Assembly (NCBI GenBank): GCA_015478945.1
Contig: JABUQX010053429.1
Location: forward strand, 1 to 34,436
Reading direction: 5' to 3'
Source of the DNA: Trachelipus rathkii
Lineage: Eukaryota > Arthropoda > Malacostraca > Isopoda > Trachelipodidae
Length of the DNA stretch: 34,436 bases
Position numbers and translations under genes: made by a program. Below are positions 1 through 12,715 of this stretch, one piece after another. Every line of letters begins with the position of its first letter. Within the stretch, counting starts at the first letter, position 1. Below the pieces are notes generated by a model. The model saw nothing but the letters and a program-made list of their open reading frames with translations, did not search any database and was not told where the DNA came from.

Positions 1-56
1 AAAAAAACGGAGAGGAGAATAAAAAGAGCAACTATTAGTCAATGCACCTAGTTAAT

Positions 57-360
57 CTAAAATATTTTAAAGAGTTCTTTTGCGCCAAACCTCATATTCC
101 GACACATGTTTACCCGTAAAAAGGATTTGTTTTTTAAACAAAATATTCCTCCGCGCCGCCCGTTTAGTAATTCCCGAAATCGAGAAATTAACAACGGGCG
201 CCTGACTGTGACGTTTACATGAGGTAGCAAGTGCCGCAAACGGGATCTCTGGAAAACGAATGCATGTGCGCCGAGTGCCGTCCGGGCTGCAGTTGGTAGA
301 GAAACTTACCACTGGAAACGCAAAAGCTAATAATTTGATCTCGAAGTGGCCCCATTCCAT
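57..360. other. GC-richer island of unknown origin
   Basis: This stretch is clearly richer in G and C than the next several kilobases and keeps two overlapping minus-strand open frames of 60 and 97 codons. The translated products match no family I recognise. In minus orientation a splice-donor-like GTGGTAAGT lies near its 5' side (about 308-316 on the plus strand as the complement), so an exon or a fragment of a structured repeat are both possible. No matching 3' splice site or continuation of a frame was found. Treat it as an unclassified island. Confidence 0.3.
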
Positions 361-843
361 ACTTTTCTGGTTAGATAAAAATCCAATTACTCGATTATAT
401 CGATTATATTGTCGGTTATATTCTATGATATAATAAATCGAAGACTAAAGACCACAGAAATATTGAACATTTAACCCTCATATTATAGGTATATATAATA
501 TTATTATGTATAGGTAATCTCACCATAACTACTATTACTCAATAAGAAAAAAAGGAGTCTATTATTATTTCACCCGGTATAACAAATATAATATTTTATA
601 TATATTTAAGTTAAAATATATAAGAAAAATATAAAATATCCCCCCATGATAAAAAGCCCTATCCCCCCCTCACCCGTAGTAGGTAGGGGGGGAGAGTAAT
701 AACCGGGCCCCTCATATATTTAGTATAGTAGTGAGCTACTATAATAATAAGGATATAAAAGGTTTTTATTCCCTCAGGTAAATATAAAAATTGTATAACT
801 ATTTGAGCAAAGTTATGACAATTAATCCACCAAACTCCACACC
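361..843. other. AT-rich non-coding stretch with C/G homopolymer hairpin
   Basis: No gene is visible. Between about 640 and 710 several runs of six or more C are followed by a run of G; the C7 run near 663-669 and the G7 run near 686-692 could pair as a short hairpin. The rest is A/T-rich with short TA runs. Confidence 0.4.
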
Positions 844-1420
844 AAAATTGACACATAATCTAAATACACATTAAATAAATAATTATATAAGACCTACCAT
901 AAATCTGATTAAAAACTAATCCAACGCCCTGATATAATATAAAAGTGATACCTTCTACGTTGATAAATAATTATCGGCATACTTTAATATAGCTTAGGAC
1001 CAAGCTTACCCAATTTATTACCCAAAACCAAGATTCCTGGCCAGGCTGCTAGCCTCGAAATATTATAAAAATCATAAAGCTCCACATGTAAGAATCGTCT
1101 ATTGACATTTGACACTAAGTAGCTCTATCGATGGTAGCAATTAAAAGATAATAGATTTCAAAATTAATTTTTAGGATATTCGAATCAGAACGATATTGCA
1201 CTGTTCTTTCTTTTTAACTTAAGGTGTTGCAATCAAATGTATCATAAAAGATATTTTCAATATATTTTCCTCTAAACATAAACTAGGATTGGAGGATTTA
1301 CACGCACTATATAGCCTAATATTAAGTCAGAACATAATGTCAACTTTATATATGTTTAAACAAATTAAATTAAAAAGATACTTCAAATATTAAAACAATA
1401 CGAACTTTCGTTTATTTCAA
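844..1420. repeat. Interspersed repeat family 1, copy 1
   Basis: This segment aligns by eye, in the same orientation, with 9511-10012. Shared blocks include ACTTTAATAT-GCTTAGGACC, a CCTGG-CA-GGCT block, GATA--GCACTGTTCTT and TATAGCCTAAT, in the same order and with similar spacing. Many small insertions and deletions separate the copies. No conserved reading frame, poly(A) tail or terminal inverted repeat was found, so the class of repeat is unknown. The ends are approximate. Confidence 0.6.
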
Positions 1421-2287
1421 AACAGATGGTTCGCAAAGTATACTTCTCTTTTTTCTATTATAATATAAATGATCAAAGGAGAGCATTTGCGCAGACAACA
1501 AATATTCGCTTGTACATAGACTCAATTAAGGGTCCGACTGAGCCTTAAGTTTAATACCGTTAGAACCGATATATATAAGATATAAAATTATTTATTAAAA
1601 CCACATAAAAGTTAATATTAAATATAAATGAAATATTTTAAAACAATAAAATATTTGAAATTTTACAATATTACTATTTGCGAACACCAAATATCTACAC
1701 CCAGTAGAGAGAAGATTGTACGATGGCGTTGAACCTCCCGTTTTCTGTTCTCAGTCTATAGTTTGGACTTTTTAATGAGCTTGAGTCTACACTTTTAGGG
1801 CTGTCTTGACGTATTAGAGTCTAATCCAACTTTACTGCCATTACAGAGTTCATCCCAGCTGCATTTATCACCATTATTTATGAATATATATCACATATTA
1901 ATCATTAGAATGACTTTATCTTAATTAATTAAAGAGAGGGGATAATTACATTTATAGTAAATATACTTATTGAAAATGTTATAATAATATATTATTGATC
2001 CATATACTGAGTTATTACTATTTAACAAGTTTTCTTAATTTTGCATATAGTCTTATTACCTTAATTTACAATACTATCGCAAACTGTCTACCACATCATA
2101 CCAGATTAAAGGGACGTTAGGCTTTAAAGATGGTATATTTATTATGCAACTATAACATATTTAAACTTTGATTTTATTTCCCAAGCAATTTGATTATATA
2201 TAGCAGAGTTCATAGCTATCTTTTTAATGTATTTCTAATAGGTAAGACACATATTCATACCTAACTACGCTTAATTAAAAACTGATC
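1421..2287. other. AT-rich stretch, nothing recognised
   Basis: A/T-rich sequence without coding signal, RNA gene or obvious repeat. A slightly GC-richer patch at about 1720-1870 has no recognisable frame. Confidence 0.5.
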
Positions 2288-2495
2288 TTAACACTGAATT
2301 TTGGCTGTCTTAAGGAATATCAGAAGTGACTTTATCTGATTAATGCTTCGCAGGCTTTCCTTCCAGACTTCTTCAATTGCATCCTTTAAAATAAGAAGAA
2401 GATTATAACAATTCAAACGAATGAATGATTTAGGAGTTATGGTTTCAAGATCACTAGCTTCTGAATCATAATATGTGAAGAGGCTGCTGATTAAT
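2288..2495 (-). pseudogene. LTR-retrotransposon integrase C-terminal fragment (BEL/Pao or Ty3-like), broken
   Basis: On the minus strand a 70-codon frame contains DLETITPKSFI. Directly upstream, after a frameshift at about 2480, the neighbouring frame reads AINQQPL. Together these resemble the 'IN-RPLTY ... D-E-ITP--FL' signature that ends the integrase core in BEL/Pao and related LTR retrotransposons. Further on come a VWKESL stretch and, in another frame, YSLRQPKF, which recalls the 'W--EYL-SLR' tail (DUF5641-like) following that core. What is seen is one short frame plus two out-of-frame matches. The family assignment comes from memory of the motif order. The copy is truncated on both sides: no DDE catalytic core, protease or LTR was found nearby. 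A chance match cannot be excluded for so short a piece. Confidence 0.45.
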
Positions 2496-2500
2496 AGCAC

Positions 2501-3130
2501 TATATATTTTATAAAAAAGACAAAGTTATATGTTAAAATTATATAGTTTCAAAATAATTATATAATCTCTCTCTCTTACTACCTTAAATTTAAACTTTAA
2601 TAAACATACAAACTTATCCAAAAAGTGCGTATTTTAGACACGCTCAATATAAAAAATGACCCAGCACACCTAATGCTGAATAATTGATAATAAACGAATA
2701 CATGCATTAATATTAGTTTAATTTTTGAAGTTCAATCGTCAATAAAGAATATCAATATTGGAACCCCAGAGCCTATGACAAGATGTCTGACCCCTCTTCA
2801 CTGTAATACATTCGCTAAAAAAAATTCGCCACAATGAATATTGCGCCACGGATAATATTTTATAAAGGATTCAAAACCATTTTGAGAAAAGCATAGTATA
2901 AAAAATACTATGTCCACATCACCCATAGTCATCAGGGAGACTAGTTCTAAAATGAAATTGATCTTTACATATTAAAGTACATGTGAATAATAAGAGTATA
3001 TAAACATCTTGTCCAGAATTATAACCTGTAGTACTCAATTAGTCACTAATTAATAATTAATGACCAAGATAAAAAGATCAAATCTTCATGTGAATATTAA
3101 AAAAAAGGCAATTAAACTAAAATCATATAG
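2501..3130. other. AT-rich stretch, nothing recognised
   Basis: No coding signal or repeat found. If the integrase fragment at 2288-2495 were part of a longer minus-strand element, its catalytic core should lie here. I could not find a DDE-type signature, so the remainder is either lost or unrecognisable. Confidence 0.4.
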
Positions 3131-3242
3131 CCTTTCTTTCTCTCTATATAATTGTATTGTATTAATTTGAGAATTCCCCTTTCTTTCTCTTTATATATTT
3201 GTATTGTATTAATTTAATTTAAGAATTCACCTTTCTTTCTTT
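3131..3242. repeat. Short tandem repeat, ~50-bp unit, about 2.2 copies
   Basis: The unit starts CCTTTCTTTC, continues through TTGTATTGTATTAATTT and ends GAATTC. Starts fall at 3131, 3178 and 3230, giving periods of 47 and 52 bases; the third copy stops after its pyrimidine-rich start. Minisatellite-like, with no function apparent. Confidence 0.75.
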
Positions 3243-6200
3243 CTATTCCCTCTAAAAAATTGTAATTTTTAATAATCTCCCCCATATTTTCTATCTATAG
3301 ATTAAATGTACTTCTAACTTTCCCTTAAAAATAAAATTTAACAAAGGTAAATACAGTAAATAACCCATTACCAAAAGAGGAAAGGAATTTTTGAACCGGT
3401 GGCCTATCTCTTGGCCATCATTGCATATTCTATTTGATATTTTGTAATCTTAAAATGTAGTTCAACCAAAAAACCAAAAATAAATTTAAGTATATTTAAC
3501 ATTAACATTTGGATTATAAGCATATTATTTTTAATAACCCTTTATTTTTGTTTTGACTCATGGCAACAGTGGCAATCTTTCTTTAGTATATGAAGATTTT
3601 TTGTTACCTTTTATATTCATCCAAATAATTTAAGAAAGCTTTATAAATAGATGCTGTAGTTGCAGTACCTTCCCTTTAGTTAATTATTATGCACTTAGAA
3701 AACTTAAACGAAAATAACATGGTTAAATAAATATAATTACTTTTTCAAAAATTTACTAAATTTATTTATATATCCAATATTTCATCAATTATTTATTAGT
3801 TGCTTATTTCATTCAATTACCACCCTCTCATATTAAAATTAATGTAGCAAAAATTAACTAAAATTCCTGGGAGAAAGTGAAGCATTGAAAATTTTTGAGG
3901 CTCTACCTCTCCAGATCCTTACAAAACCACTCTGGACCCTATTTCAATTTAACTTAAATTTTGCAAATAAGTTTAAAAGTAAATACCTCCAGTGCTCAAC
4001 AGGTCTGCACTTGAAGTTTAGAGAGCACAGTTTTGCACAATAGTATAAAATAAAAATTATATTTTTTATTGTTTATATTTATCTATCATAGATTGTACCT
4101 GTCAATTTTTATTTAAATTTCTTTTAACACCTGAATTATATGAAAAAATACTTAAGCCTTAAGACCACTTAAGAGTATTCAAAACCATGTCAAAGGGAGC
4201 CATATTAATAAAAGATACTACTTGGAGTACCACAGCCTTATCTAATTATAATATTCAAAAATGATGTTATAATTCCCATCACAGAGTCAGCCTAAATATA
4301 AGTGGATTATGCATTTTAAAGCTAATAAGGACTCCTAAATTAGTCTCTACCAGGTTCGCGCAATGTAACCCTCATACGGCTCCTCCTTTCTAACCAAGGT
4401 GTTCTCTACTCCCTTTGGCCTTGGACAAACAAAGGTTATTTTTTCCTTCACATTGAACCATATGCAACAAACCATAACATTTAGCAGAACCCTGTCAAAA
4501 ATATTATTTTATCAAAAGACCATAAGGAATTTTCACTGTTTTCATTCCTACAACTTGACGTGGGAAAACTCAATTCATATAATCAATATCATTTAAAATC
4601 TTGTCTTGCATTTACCACTCTAATAATTATATTAATTGTTAAAAACCACTACTTCCAGTCACATTTCCCCAGGTAATAATTTTTCAATCACCATTTATCT
4701 TAATTATTGCTATCCGCCGAAGACGAGCTATATCGTGCAATATAATCTAACTTTCTCCTCTTACGGTATAATAGTATTAGATAGAGATCACCTAAATGGA
4801 TCAACGACGTGTGAAGTTTTCAGTTATATAGTATTCTGTTCGCTTTGTACTACATGCGGAGAGTCTTCTCTTATAATCTTTACTGATATTTGACACAATT
4901 GCAAGGAAAATTATATTCACCATTTATAAATATGAGAGCCATTTACTACCACCCAAACAAAGCATTTCATACTACATGTTTCCATCCCTCCCACCATACC
5001 CTACTCAATGAACCATAAATCTCATACTACTCCCACACAAATTGCTACAACAAATTAAAACTATTTAAGGGGCGCATTTAAGAGCGAAGTTCAAAACCCA
5101 CCCTGTTCATATCTTTCAAAAGTATATGATAGGATAACATATCTATTATATCCAATTAGCTTTGCTTAATTATTGCCCTGTAAAAATCATGGTGATCTAA
5201 CAAAAAAATATAGCAAAAGAAACAAAGAATACTCCTACCCCCAATCTTTATCCATAGCAAGGAGAAAACATTATAATTCTAAGCAATAGAAATAGTATAA
5301 TCATTAATAAAAATTAATGAAAGAAAATGAAAGGGGACGCTGTATAACCGAACAAGTAAAGATTTTAAAACCATTGAAAAGAGATACTAATATGTTATGT
5401 GCGTAGAAAGGAAAAAAACCACACACACTCTCTCGCTCTCGCGCTCATCACTCCGTCCTCTCTTAATTTGTAGACATTATAAGGCTTGTTTAAATGTCAA
5501 CTAGAGGACAACATAATTAATTAGTTTATTCATAATAACCAAAAAAGATAAATTTTAAAAGGAGGAAGTATCTCATATACCAAACCAGCATAAGATAGCC
5601 TGAATTAATATAGGAGGAAGGAGGACTGTCTATTAGAATATATTTAATAAAAGAAAGATATATCACAAGCACAGTCTTTTATCTATTCAGAGGTATATAA
5701 TGCACACTATTTGCAGTAATAGGTGCGACCAGGCTGTAACAACTTATTTAAAATACAAATACATCCACCCTATTTATCTCCCTTCCACGAATTAATCTTA
5801 CAATTTCAAACATTTTATCTAGTTAATGCTTTGAGGAAACATATTATTATAACTTTCTATCAAGTGCCCCTATTTCTGCCTAATAAGAAAGATATGAACT
5901 AGACTTCTATTTAATACTCCTCAACAAGCACAAAATATAAAATAGAAGCAAACATTTACATATAAAGTGGTTTTTTCTTGGGCGGCGGATCCAAGGACAC
6001 CGTCTCTCGCAACCGCTACCATAATATTGCCATACACTGGAAAGCAAAATATCATTCTTCAAATATTATTTATAAATATCATAGAATCATCAATCATAAG
6101 AAGGCTAGAATCATATAATCACTCTTTAAGGTGAGCGGAATACACCCAACACTCCTCGGCATGGGCAAGCCAAGAGTATAATTCAAAGCTCCCATGTTCT

Positions 6201-7700
6201 ACTTTTCAGAATCATCATAAATATTTTCAAAGAGGATATATCAATTTAAAGGATTTAAAAATCAAATTTATCAATTGTGTTTTTCATTCAACTAAGCAGA
6301 CTCTTGACTCCTATCTCACCTCCGCACTGGAAGATAAATCGGCAAGTAGTGTCATTTACTGGTGACGGTTCTATGAGTGTGTGATGGTGTCTGGTTTAAA
6401 AAATGTTTGTGAGGAGCATTAGCCTATAGGGCATCAAAGTCCCACCTTATTTCTCCCCGGGTTGGCAACTTTAAAAACATTACTATCCAGACCAATTAAA
6501 TTATTTTAACTAATTAAAAGAAAGGAGTAAATTGCGAATAATGTCTCGTGCCTTAAGTAAGACAGAATAACATAATAGTCAAACATATCATGGTCTACAC
6601 ACTAGATCAAATAAAAAACAAAAGAATCAGTCATAACGATACCATTTATTTCTTAAAATTTTACAACCCCGCCTTACTTTCATCCGCCCGTGAATTCCCT
6701 ACTAATTTAAACTTCCTAACATCATTGTCCAACCTCCGGCCGACCCGGCACAGGCAATGCTAAAAACTTCCCGATCAATAAATTGTAAACCCAATAACAA
6801 TTGCTGAATTTCGCCCTCGTTCCTTGGTTCACGCAATGAAAATATTTGAATATTGTACTTCCTACAAATACACCAGATAATTATCAGGATACATTACAAC
6901 ATCTCCATCAGAGTCTCGCACTTCTTCCTTTGCCTTTTACAGAGCGTTGCACTACATGTATCTATTGACATCCCTCTTAACTGAGTAACTTTTTGTTGCC
7001 TTTAAAGAGTCTGAAAGGAAAATTGTTGGCACAAAATAACTTATTATCCACATTATTGTTTGGAAACATTATACCATAAGGAGGACTAAAAGACTCATAT
7101 CTTCGACTATTTGGGATAATCAATTGAGGGACAAAAACGGCCCTGTCTCACTATGTGGGAATGGGTGAGGCTTTAGCGACTTAAAACAATTAAAGTTTTC
7201 TTTTAATTTTCATTTTAATACCAGGTTTTTTCAGGCACAATGACCAAACCTCCACAATGATGACACATGTTTAGCTTCTTTGGCACGTTTTATACGCTGA
7301 GGCACTGTTGGATACTTGTCACATGTCACATAAATAGAGAGTATGATTTTTTAATTGACATTGCTACTACAATTTGTAGGGTTGTTAAGTTTTTGTTTTT
7401 AGAATATCTAAGCTTAAGCATTATTAGAAATCTATACTATTATTGTACCGGAGATTTATAAAAACTTCCTTCGAAGCCACGTACTAGAATATTTAGGAGC
7501 TTAGTAAGCATTGAAGAGAACATATTATCTTACTTTTAAGCTTTGTTTTGATACGAATCCTCCTAATTTTGGGACAGACAGGATGAGCTAATAAAAGTAA
7601 TAATACACTCATAATAATAAATGATCAAAAAAAATTATGTAACGCAAGCTAAGGCATAATTAATTATTGCATTTTATGATATATAAGGAGCCCCCGGGAG
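3243..7700. other. Gene-poor AT-rich region, no supported gene
   Basis: This long stretch holds only short chance frames (longest 85 codons at 4636-4893), none resembling a known protein. From about 4.3 kb the plus strand contains clearly more C than G, as do the confirmed minus-strand LINEs later in the window, so heavily decayed minus-strand retrotransposon sequence is possible but not demonstrated. A short CA/CT simple repeat lies near 5420-5450. GC-richer patches near 5980-6010 and 6120-6480 carry no recognisable motif. Confidence 0.4.
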
Positions 7701-8210
7701 AAAATAAGTCATCTTTTTCTAAACACTTTAAGTGTGCAAGTTCTCCTTCGCAACATCATCCTCCCACCCTCTCACCTCCAATAAAAACATTCTTCCAGGT
7801 GTATCAGCTTCTAAATAGTCTACTTCATAACGGTTAAGACCATTCAATAAATCATAATGACATACAAGTTCCACTTATAACACCACACCTTATTCACATA
7901 TTCAAAACAAGCCTTCATAACAAGCACTATCATACAAACCTTAAAGCACTCTAAAATATTATTTATACTTTCATTTTAATATAAATAGAGAAGGCCTATC
8001 CAAGAATATCTCTAACTACTCTCATCTACAATAACCTTCACAGGCTAATGTTCATAAGATATTTCCATCGGTAATAGACACAGCACTTGGCTTAACTAAA
8101 ACTATTAGAGCATAACAATACGCCTTCTAAAAAAACTAATTAAGATAGAATAAGAGCACTCTACTGAAATAGGCTCTAAATATACCTCTTATTACCCCCG
8201 CAATTAATTA
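7701..8210. other. C-skewed AT-rich sequence, possible LINE 3' remains
   Basis: No frame or motif is recognisable here. It lies downstream, in minus-strand sense, of the L1-like reverse transcriptase remnant and shares its C-over-G skew on the plus strand, so it may hold that element's 3' part. Confidence 0.3.
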
Positions 8211-9190
8211 TTACACATAAACATCACTAAGGAAATAGGAGACAAAAAGATAAATATTAAACTTCTTTCCCCAATCCATAAAAAACTTCGCACCATCGCA
8301 ACACTGAGGCAAGTTTGAATCAATTACTAATATTACCTTATTATTTATTAAATATCCAAAATTATCAGTATTTAACACCGTCACATCTTCATCTCTATTA
8401 TACAAATTTCTTTAAGGAACCAACTAATATTTACATAGCGACAAATAAAACTCAGAACTGACAAACTCAAAACTGGTAATCTACTTGACTTCAAAGCCTC
8501 AGAATAAAATAAGAAGGATCTAAATTATCTACATTATTATCAGACGACAGTATGACAATCTCTTCATCAATACCAAACTATTAATAAGAATAACGACTAC
8601 TTCTTTCTCAATATCAGTATTCACAGCTCTAAATAGAGGTGGAAAATTAGTTTTCATTACCAAAAAAAGCAGTGTATTATCCAAATTTCAATTATTAGGT
8701 AATATTTTGCTATATCTAGAAATCACGACTCTATTATCCTTATCACACGCTTTAACAAGCAACAAGCTATATCAAAAAGAGCTAATAAAAAGCTTGAGCA
8801 CTCTCTTCATCAGTTAAGCCCATAATTTTGATTAGGTATAGTCAACTTAGCCTAATAATAAATTTACTTTTGGTAGCTAATTTAACTCACACATCCCTGC
8901 CTCACACCACCATTAATATTAAACCCATCAATTTCAACACCAATAAATGAAATCCAATTCATTAATAAAAAGCCTATATATAAATTTATCAACTGCATAA
9001 TCAGCCTATTCGCAGCATGTACACTATGTAAAACAAACTTATATTCTAATTTTAACATAAATTATTTGATTATAAATATTTAATGATTATTATAAACTAT
9101 CCTATCACCAATTAATAACACTCCTATATTCTAAGAATGAATATAATATACACAAGGTCGAAATGGACTGAAATACATTTGCGAATTTAA
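8211..9190 (-). mobile_element. Degenerate L1-like LINE reverse transcriptase fragment
   Basis: On the minus strand, codons at about 8885-8965 read NWISFIGVEIDG followed by FNINGGVRQGCVS. That order matches the thumb-side part of LINE reverse transcriptases, where an 'NG ... I-RGVRQGCPLSPLLF' block (RT motif 4) precedes the catalytic Y/F-ADD. Here the SPLLF half is lost to a stop or frameshift, and I could not find a clean ADD box. Further downstream (8211-8405) a 64-codon frame with the pattern DWGKKFN may correspond to the post-RT region of the same element, but this is weak. Flanking frames are interrupted every few tens of codons. The element is dead; its 5' endonuclease is not visible. 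An L1-like clade is my best guess and other LINE clades remain possible. Confidence 0.5.
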
Positions 9191-9510
9191 CACATATTTC
9201 ACACTCTAAAATTTACATTACAGACCACACACTATTCGAGAATAATTATAAATATCACGATAATGTTAAACGATAATATACGAAATACATATCAGATAAC
9301 AACTCCACTCTTGAAACAAGCAAATATACGCATACCACAACTAATCGATATTGAAACTAATGATCTTACCTCAAACGACAATACGTGAATGAGCAAATCT
9401 ACGATAAACGAAAATGAACTTTATTCTAGAGTTAAAACACTTAATTTTTGATATTAACAAACGACCCGTTTCGTTAACATAAGTCAAACTTCGAACGACC
9501 AGGACTCAAC
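9191..9510. other. AT-rich stretch, nothing recognised
   Basis: No motif or frame supported. It may be the 5' continuation of the minus-strand LINE fragment at 8211-9190. Confidence 0.35.
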
Positions 9511-10012
9511 AAAATTGAAACTAATACCCTTCTATTAGCAAATAAAAATAATTTAAAATCAAGTCTTACGTAACATCAAACATCAAATAAGAAGAAATAA
9601 TAAAAGTGTTCTTACATTATAAATAATTACGGCAACTTTAATATGCTTAGGACCTAACCAAATATTACTTACGCACCCCAAAACACAGATTCTACCCTGG
9701 CACAGGCTCTAACCCATACGAAAATAAATAACTCCATAAATTACAGAGAATCCTTTGCATTGATACAAAGATAGGAGCAATTAAACATGAAATAGTTTTA
9801 AAAATGTCCTTCTTCATATGTCGATAAACGATAATATGACACTGTTCTTATATTTTAACTTAGAATTTTTAATTTAATTAAAAGTATTTCAAAATATTTA
9901 CCACTAACATAAAACACTAGGTTGGGATTACAGCACTATAGCCTAATTTAAGCAGACTTGCACTTTTATATCGCTTTACAAACACTAATATCTGTAATTA
10001 CAAAAGTTCGCA
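9511..10012. repeat. Interspersed repeat family 1, copy 2
   Basis: Direct-orientation relative of 844-1420, sharing at least four ordered sequence blocks (for example TTTAATATGCTTAGGACC near 9636-9653 and ATAGCCTAATTTAAG near 9938-9952). No coding potential or terminal structure was found. It lies immediately 5' (in minus-strand sense) of the L1-like fragment, so it might be a non-coding part of that element, but copy 1 has no reverse transcriptase remnant I could recognise next to it. Confidence 0.6.
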
Positions 10013-10620
10013 TATAAACAAATACATATGCCAGTCTATGAGGGAACCGATGGGCTCACTAAAGTTATGAGATCCACTCGTGTTTCTGTATTTATTCTTA
10101 TTATAGGTATTTTTGTGATAGATGATACACGGCTGAGGCTGGGCGCACGTGTAAGCAGCACAATGCGTCCTGTGGCTCAGTAGGTTTGGTTGATAATAGT
10201 ATTTACATGGAGAATGAAGGCATATGTGTGAGTGCAACAGCTAACGTTGTATTCGTAGCATAATCACGATTCGTATTAGTATCGATTTGATGATTGTAAT
10301 AAGAAAAGATGAGAATGTTAGTTAGATATAACAAGTTATGAGTTTAGTCTTAAATACGCACGCAATAGAATAGGAGAATTTAGGTTTGAATGTAAAGTGG
10401 TGATTATGATGTTAGACATTATTATATAAACAACAATGTTATACCACTATTTTATACTACGTAGTTCTATGTGAATTCGCTGAAAGTATAGATTGGAATA
10501 TGATCGAATAGTAAGTGATGTACGTGATTGATGTATGTATGTGTGTGTGTGTGACTCGTGTATTTCTTCTAAGTGATTTTTAAAGCGTATGTGCTCGTTG
10601 TATCCATGTGCGATATTAAC
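10013..10620. other. Unclassified sequence with short GT microsatellite
   Basis: No gene supported. The 79-codon minus-strand frame at 9998-10237 has no recognisable family. A (GT)n run with TATG interruptions sits at about 10527-10552. Composition is slightly G-skewed on the plus strand compared with the preceding 5 kb. Confidence 0.4.
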
Positions 10621-10815
10621 CAGAGGTGGGCACTATAATAGGATACCCTTACATTAATACGTACCCGCCCACCTCCACCCGGCACATCACGCACCCGAAC
10701 TCCGCCGGCACCTACCCGACTCTAGGTAGCGGACTACACGAACGGAGTAGCAGCCGTAAGTATCGTTACACAAGTGACAATAATAGCAGGACTCACTCGG
10801 AGCCCGTTGAACTAT
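10621..10815. mobile_element. Possible hAT-type transposon terminus / MITE fragment
   Basis: The segment opens with CAGAGGTGGGC, which fits the CAG-GGTGGGC-like terminal inverted repeat starts of many hAT elements. It is followed by GC-rich sequence with recurring TACCCG / CACCCG / GGCAC motifs (10658-10790), as found in subterminal regions of some hAT MITEs. An internal inverted match (GAGGTGGGC at 10623-10631 versus GCCCACCTC at 10667-10675) can fold back. I did not find the opposite terminus, nor an 8-bp target duplication. The 63-codon frame across it is made by the motif repeats and is not a gene. Confidence 0.4.
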
Positions 10816-12560
10816 GAGAATTAACATACAGTGTTATTCCAGTGCCTATACTATTGTGATCGTCCTAGAGCCAACATTATTTTATTTACATATATATAAA
10901 GATAATCTCAGAAAATGTTTTAATATTTCATAATAATCTCAATTATATTATAAGTTCTAGATAGATTTATGCAATCTGTTAGATCGATTTCTAATTTTCA
11001 AGAAAAACTATCTTTATGAGCTCTACAGCTTTATAGACGTTAATTAATCCACAGAAAGGGCTTGGCCACACTTAACATCAATATTATATCTTATATAAAT
11101 TAAAGCACTACTACAACCCTTCTTACCATTAATCCTTTTATCACTATCTGAACACCTCTTACGTTACTAGAGTATGCCTCTTTCTCTGAAAATTAGAATT
11201 ATTTATCAAACTTTCAAAACACTAGTCACAACAGTACATACTTATTAACACTCTCTATAATATGCACATAACATTCTACCGTTAATATAACATACCCAAA
11301 TATATAATCCATATATAAAATATTATATTGGCGATTATTTTTAATAAGCTGACTAGGGAGGTAATGGCTCAATTACTTAATAACTTCATACATACACCTC
11401 TCACTCTACTCCTATATATATAATATTATATTTCCAATCATTAGCTATATAATAATAATTACACTTATAAACCGTAGCAAATATTACATCAGATTACTGA
11501 GAGTATAAAATCACCATAAATATAATTAATAATATAAATCTTACTCATATAATAATATTAATATATAATCTTTAGTACCTCCTTATAATATTCCAAACAT
11601 CTTTAATATAATAACACATAAATAAATCTACAACAATAACCTCACTTATTAAATATTATAACCAATGTATATTTTAATCATTTATACTACATCACGCCCC
11701 TATTAATAATAAATAATTAATATATTAAATAAATATATATAATTATTTTATAAATAACCCTTTATCCACCCCTACTCTCATAACCGAATCTAGAAGTAAC
11801 CTACTAAGCAATAAATTTTGGTTAAACAAATAAATTAGTATATATAATAATAAATAATAAATATAATAAAACTAATATTTTATAAAAAATATGTACATAA
11901 TATAAATAATAATATAATATATAAACTACTAAAAATTATTTGAGAATTTACTTTTTGTTCTTAATTAGTTTTTATTTATATAAATTTTTGTTAACATGAA
12001 CATTATTGTCAACTTTTCCTTCAATGATATTACTTCCTTCTCATATAGAGAAGTTAGAATTCCTCCTTATATACTATTAGGAGCCACTCAGATTTATTGA
12101 ATATTCTTGTAAGATATGATAGTATTCCTACTTAATTATCATTAGAATAAAACAATATTATTAAGGGCAGAACCTGTTCTTTGCGTCTTTCAGTCTGGAA
12201 AATACCGTCAACTATTTCAACTTTGAATTCTGATTTAACATATTTGAAATACTGTCATAAACTTTACCATTGGTTAGCTGTAGTAATTGGTCTCTTTATT
12301 TTTTTATGCACATAAATTTGTTCTAAGACTTTAGATTCATTTGTGGTAATAAAAAGCCCCTCAATAAGTTGTAGTCTTTAAATGGTTATTCTATAACTTA
12401 TATCATTCTTATATTTTTTTATGCTCCTTTTCTAAACTTGCTCTTTTCTTGTGTAACTCTATCAGTGTTTTGTGTGGGCACCATCACCAGGGTTTTTATA
12501 ATATAGCATGAATTTAATCTTTTATTTTAAAGGAAGAAAGAGGTACGAAATTTGTCGCTA
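10816..12560. other. Very AT-rich region without recognised features
   Basis: Composition becomes extremely A/T-rich (11.3-12.0 kb, with ATA/TAA-type low complexity). The patch 12000-12540 is a little more complex but its frames are short and match nothing I recognise. Confidence 0.5.
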
Positions 12561-12568
12561 CAAGAATG

Positions 12569-12715
12569 TTTGTAATAGTTTTTAATTTTAATTAATTAAA
12601 TTGAAAATGTTAATTAAATTATGTTTGATAAATAATTTTAATTAAATTAAAGTTTATAATTATTTAAATTTATTAAATAATTACATTTAAATTGTAATCT
12701 TTTTAATTAATTTAT
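12569..12715. repeat. TTAATTAAATT-type low-complexity palindromic repeat
   Basis: A run built almost entirely of A and T in which TTAATTAAATT-like blocks recur and are largely self-complementary. Simple sequence; no function inferred. Confidence 0.6.

Noticed and set aside
4399..4893. Two plus-strand frames of 65 and 85 codons
   Set aside because: No recognisable family, no shared frame or codon pattern, and the length is expected by chance in this composition.
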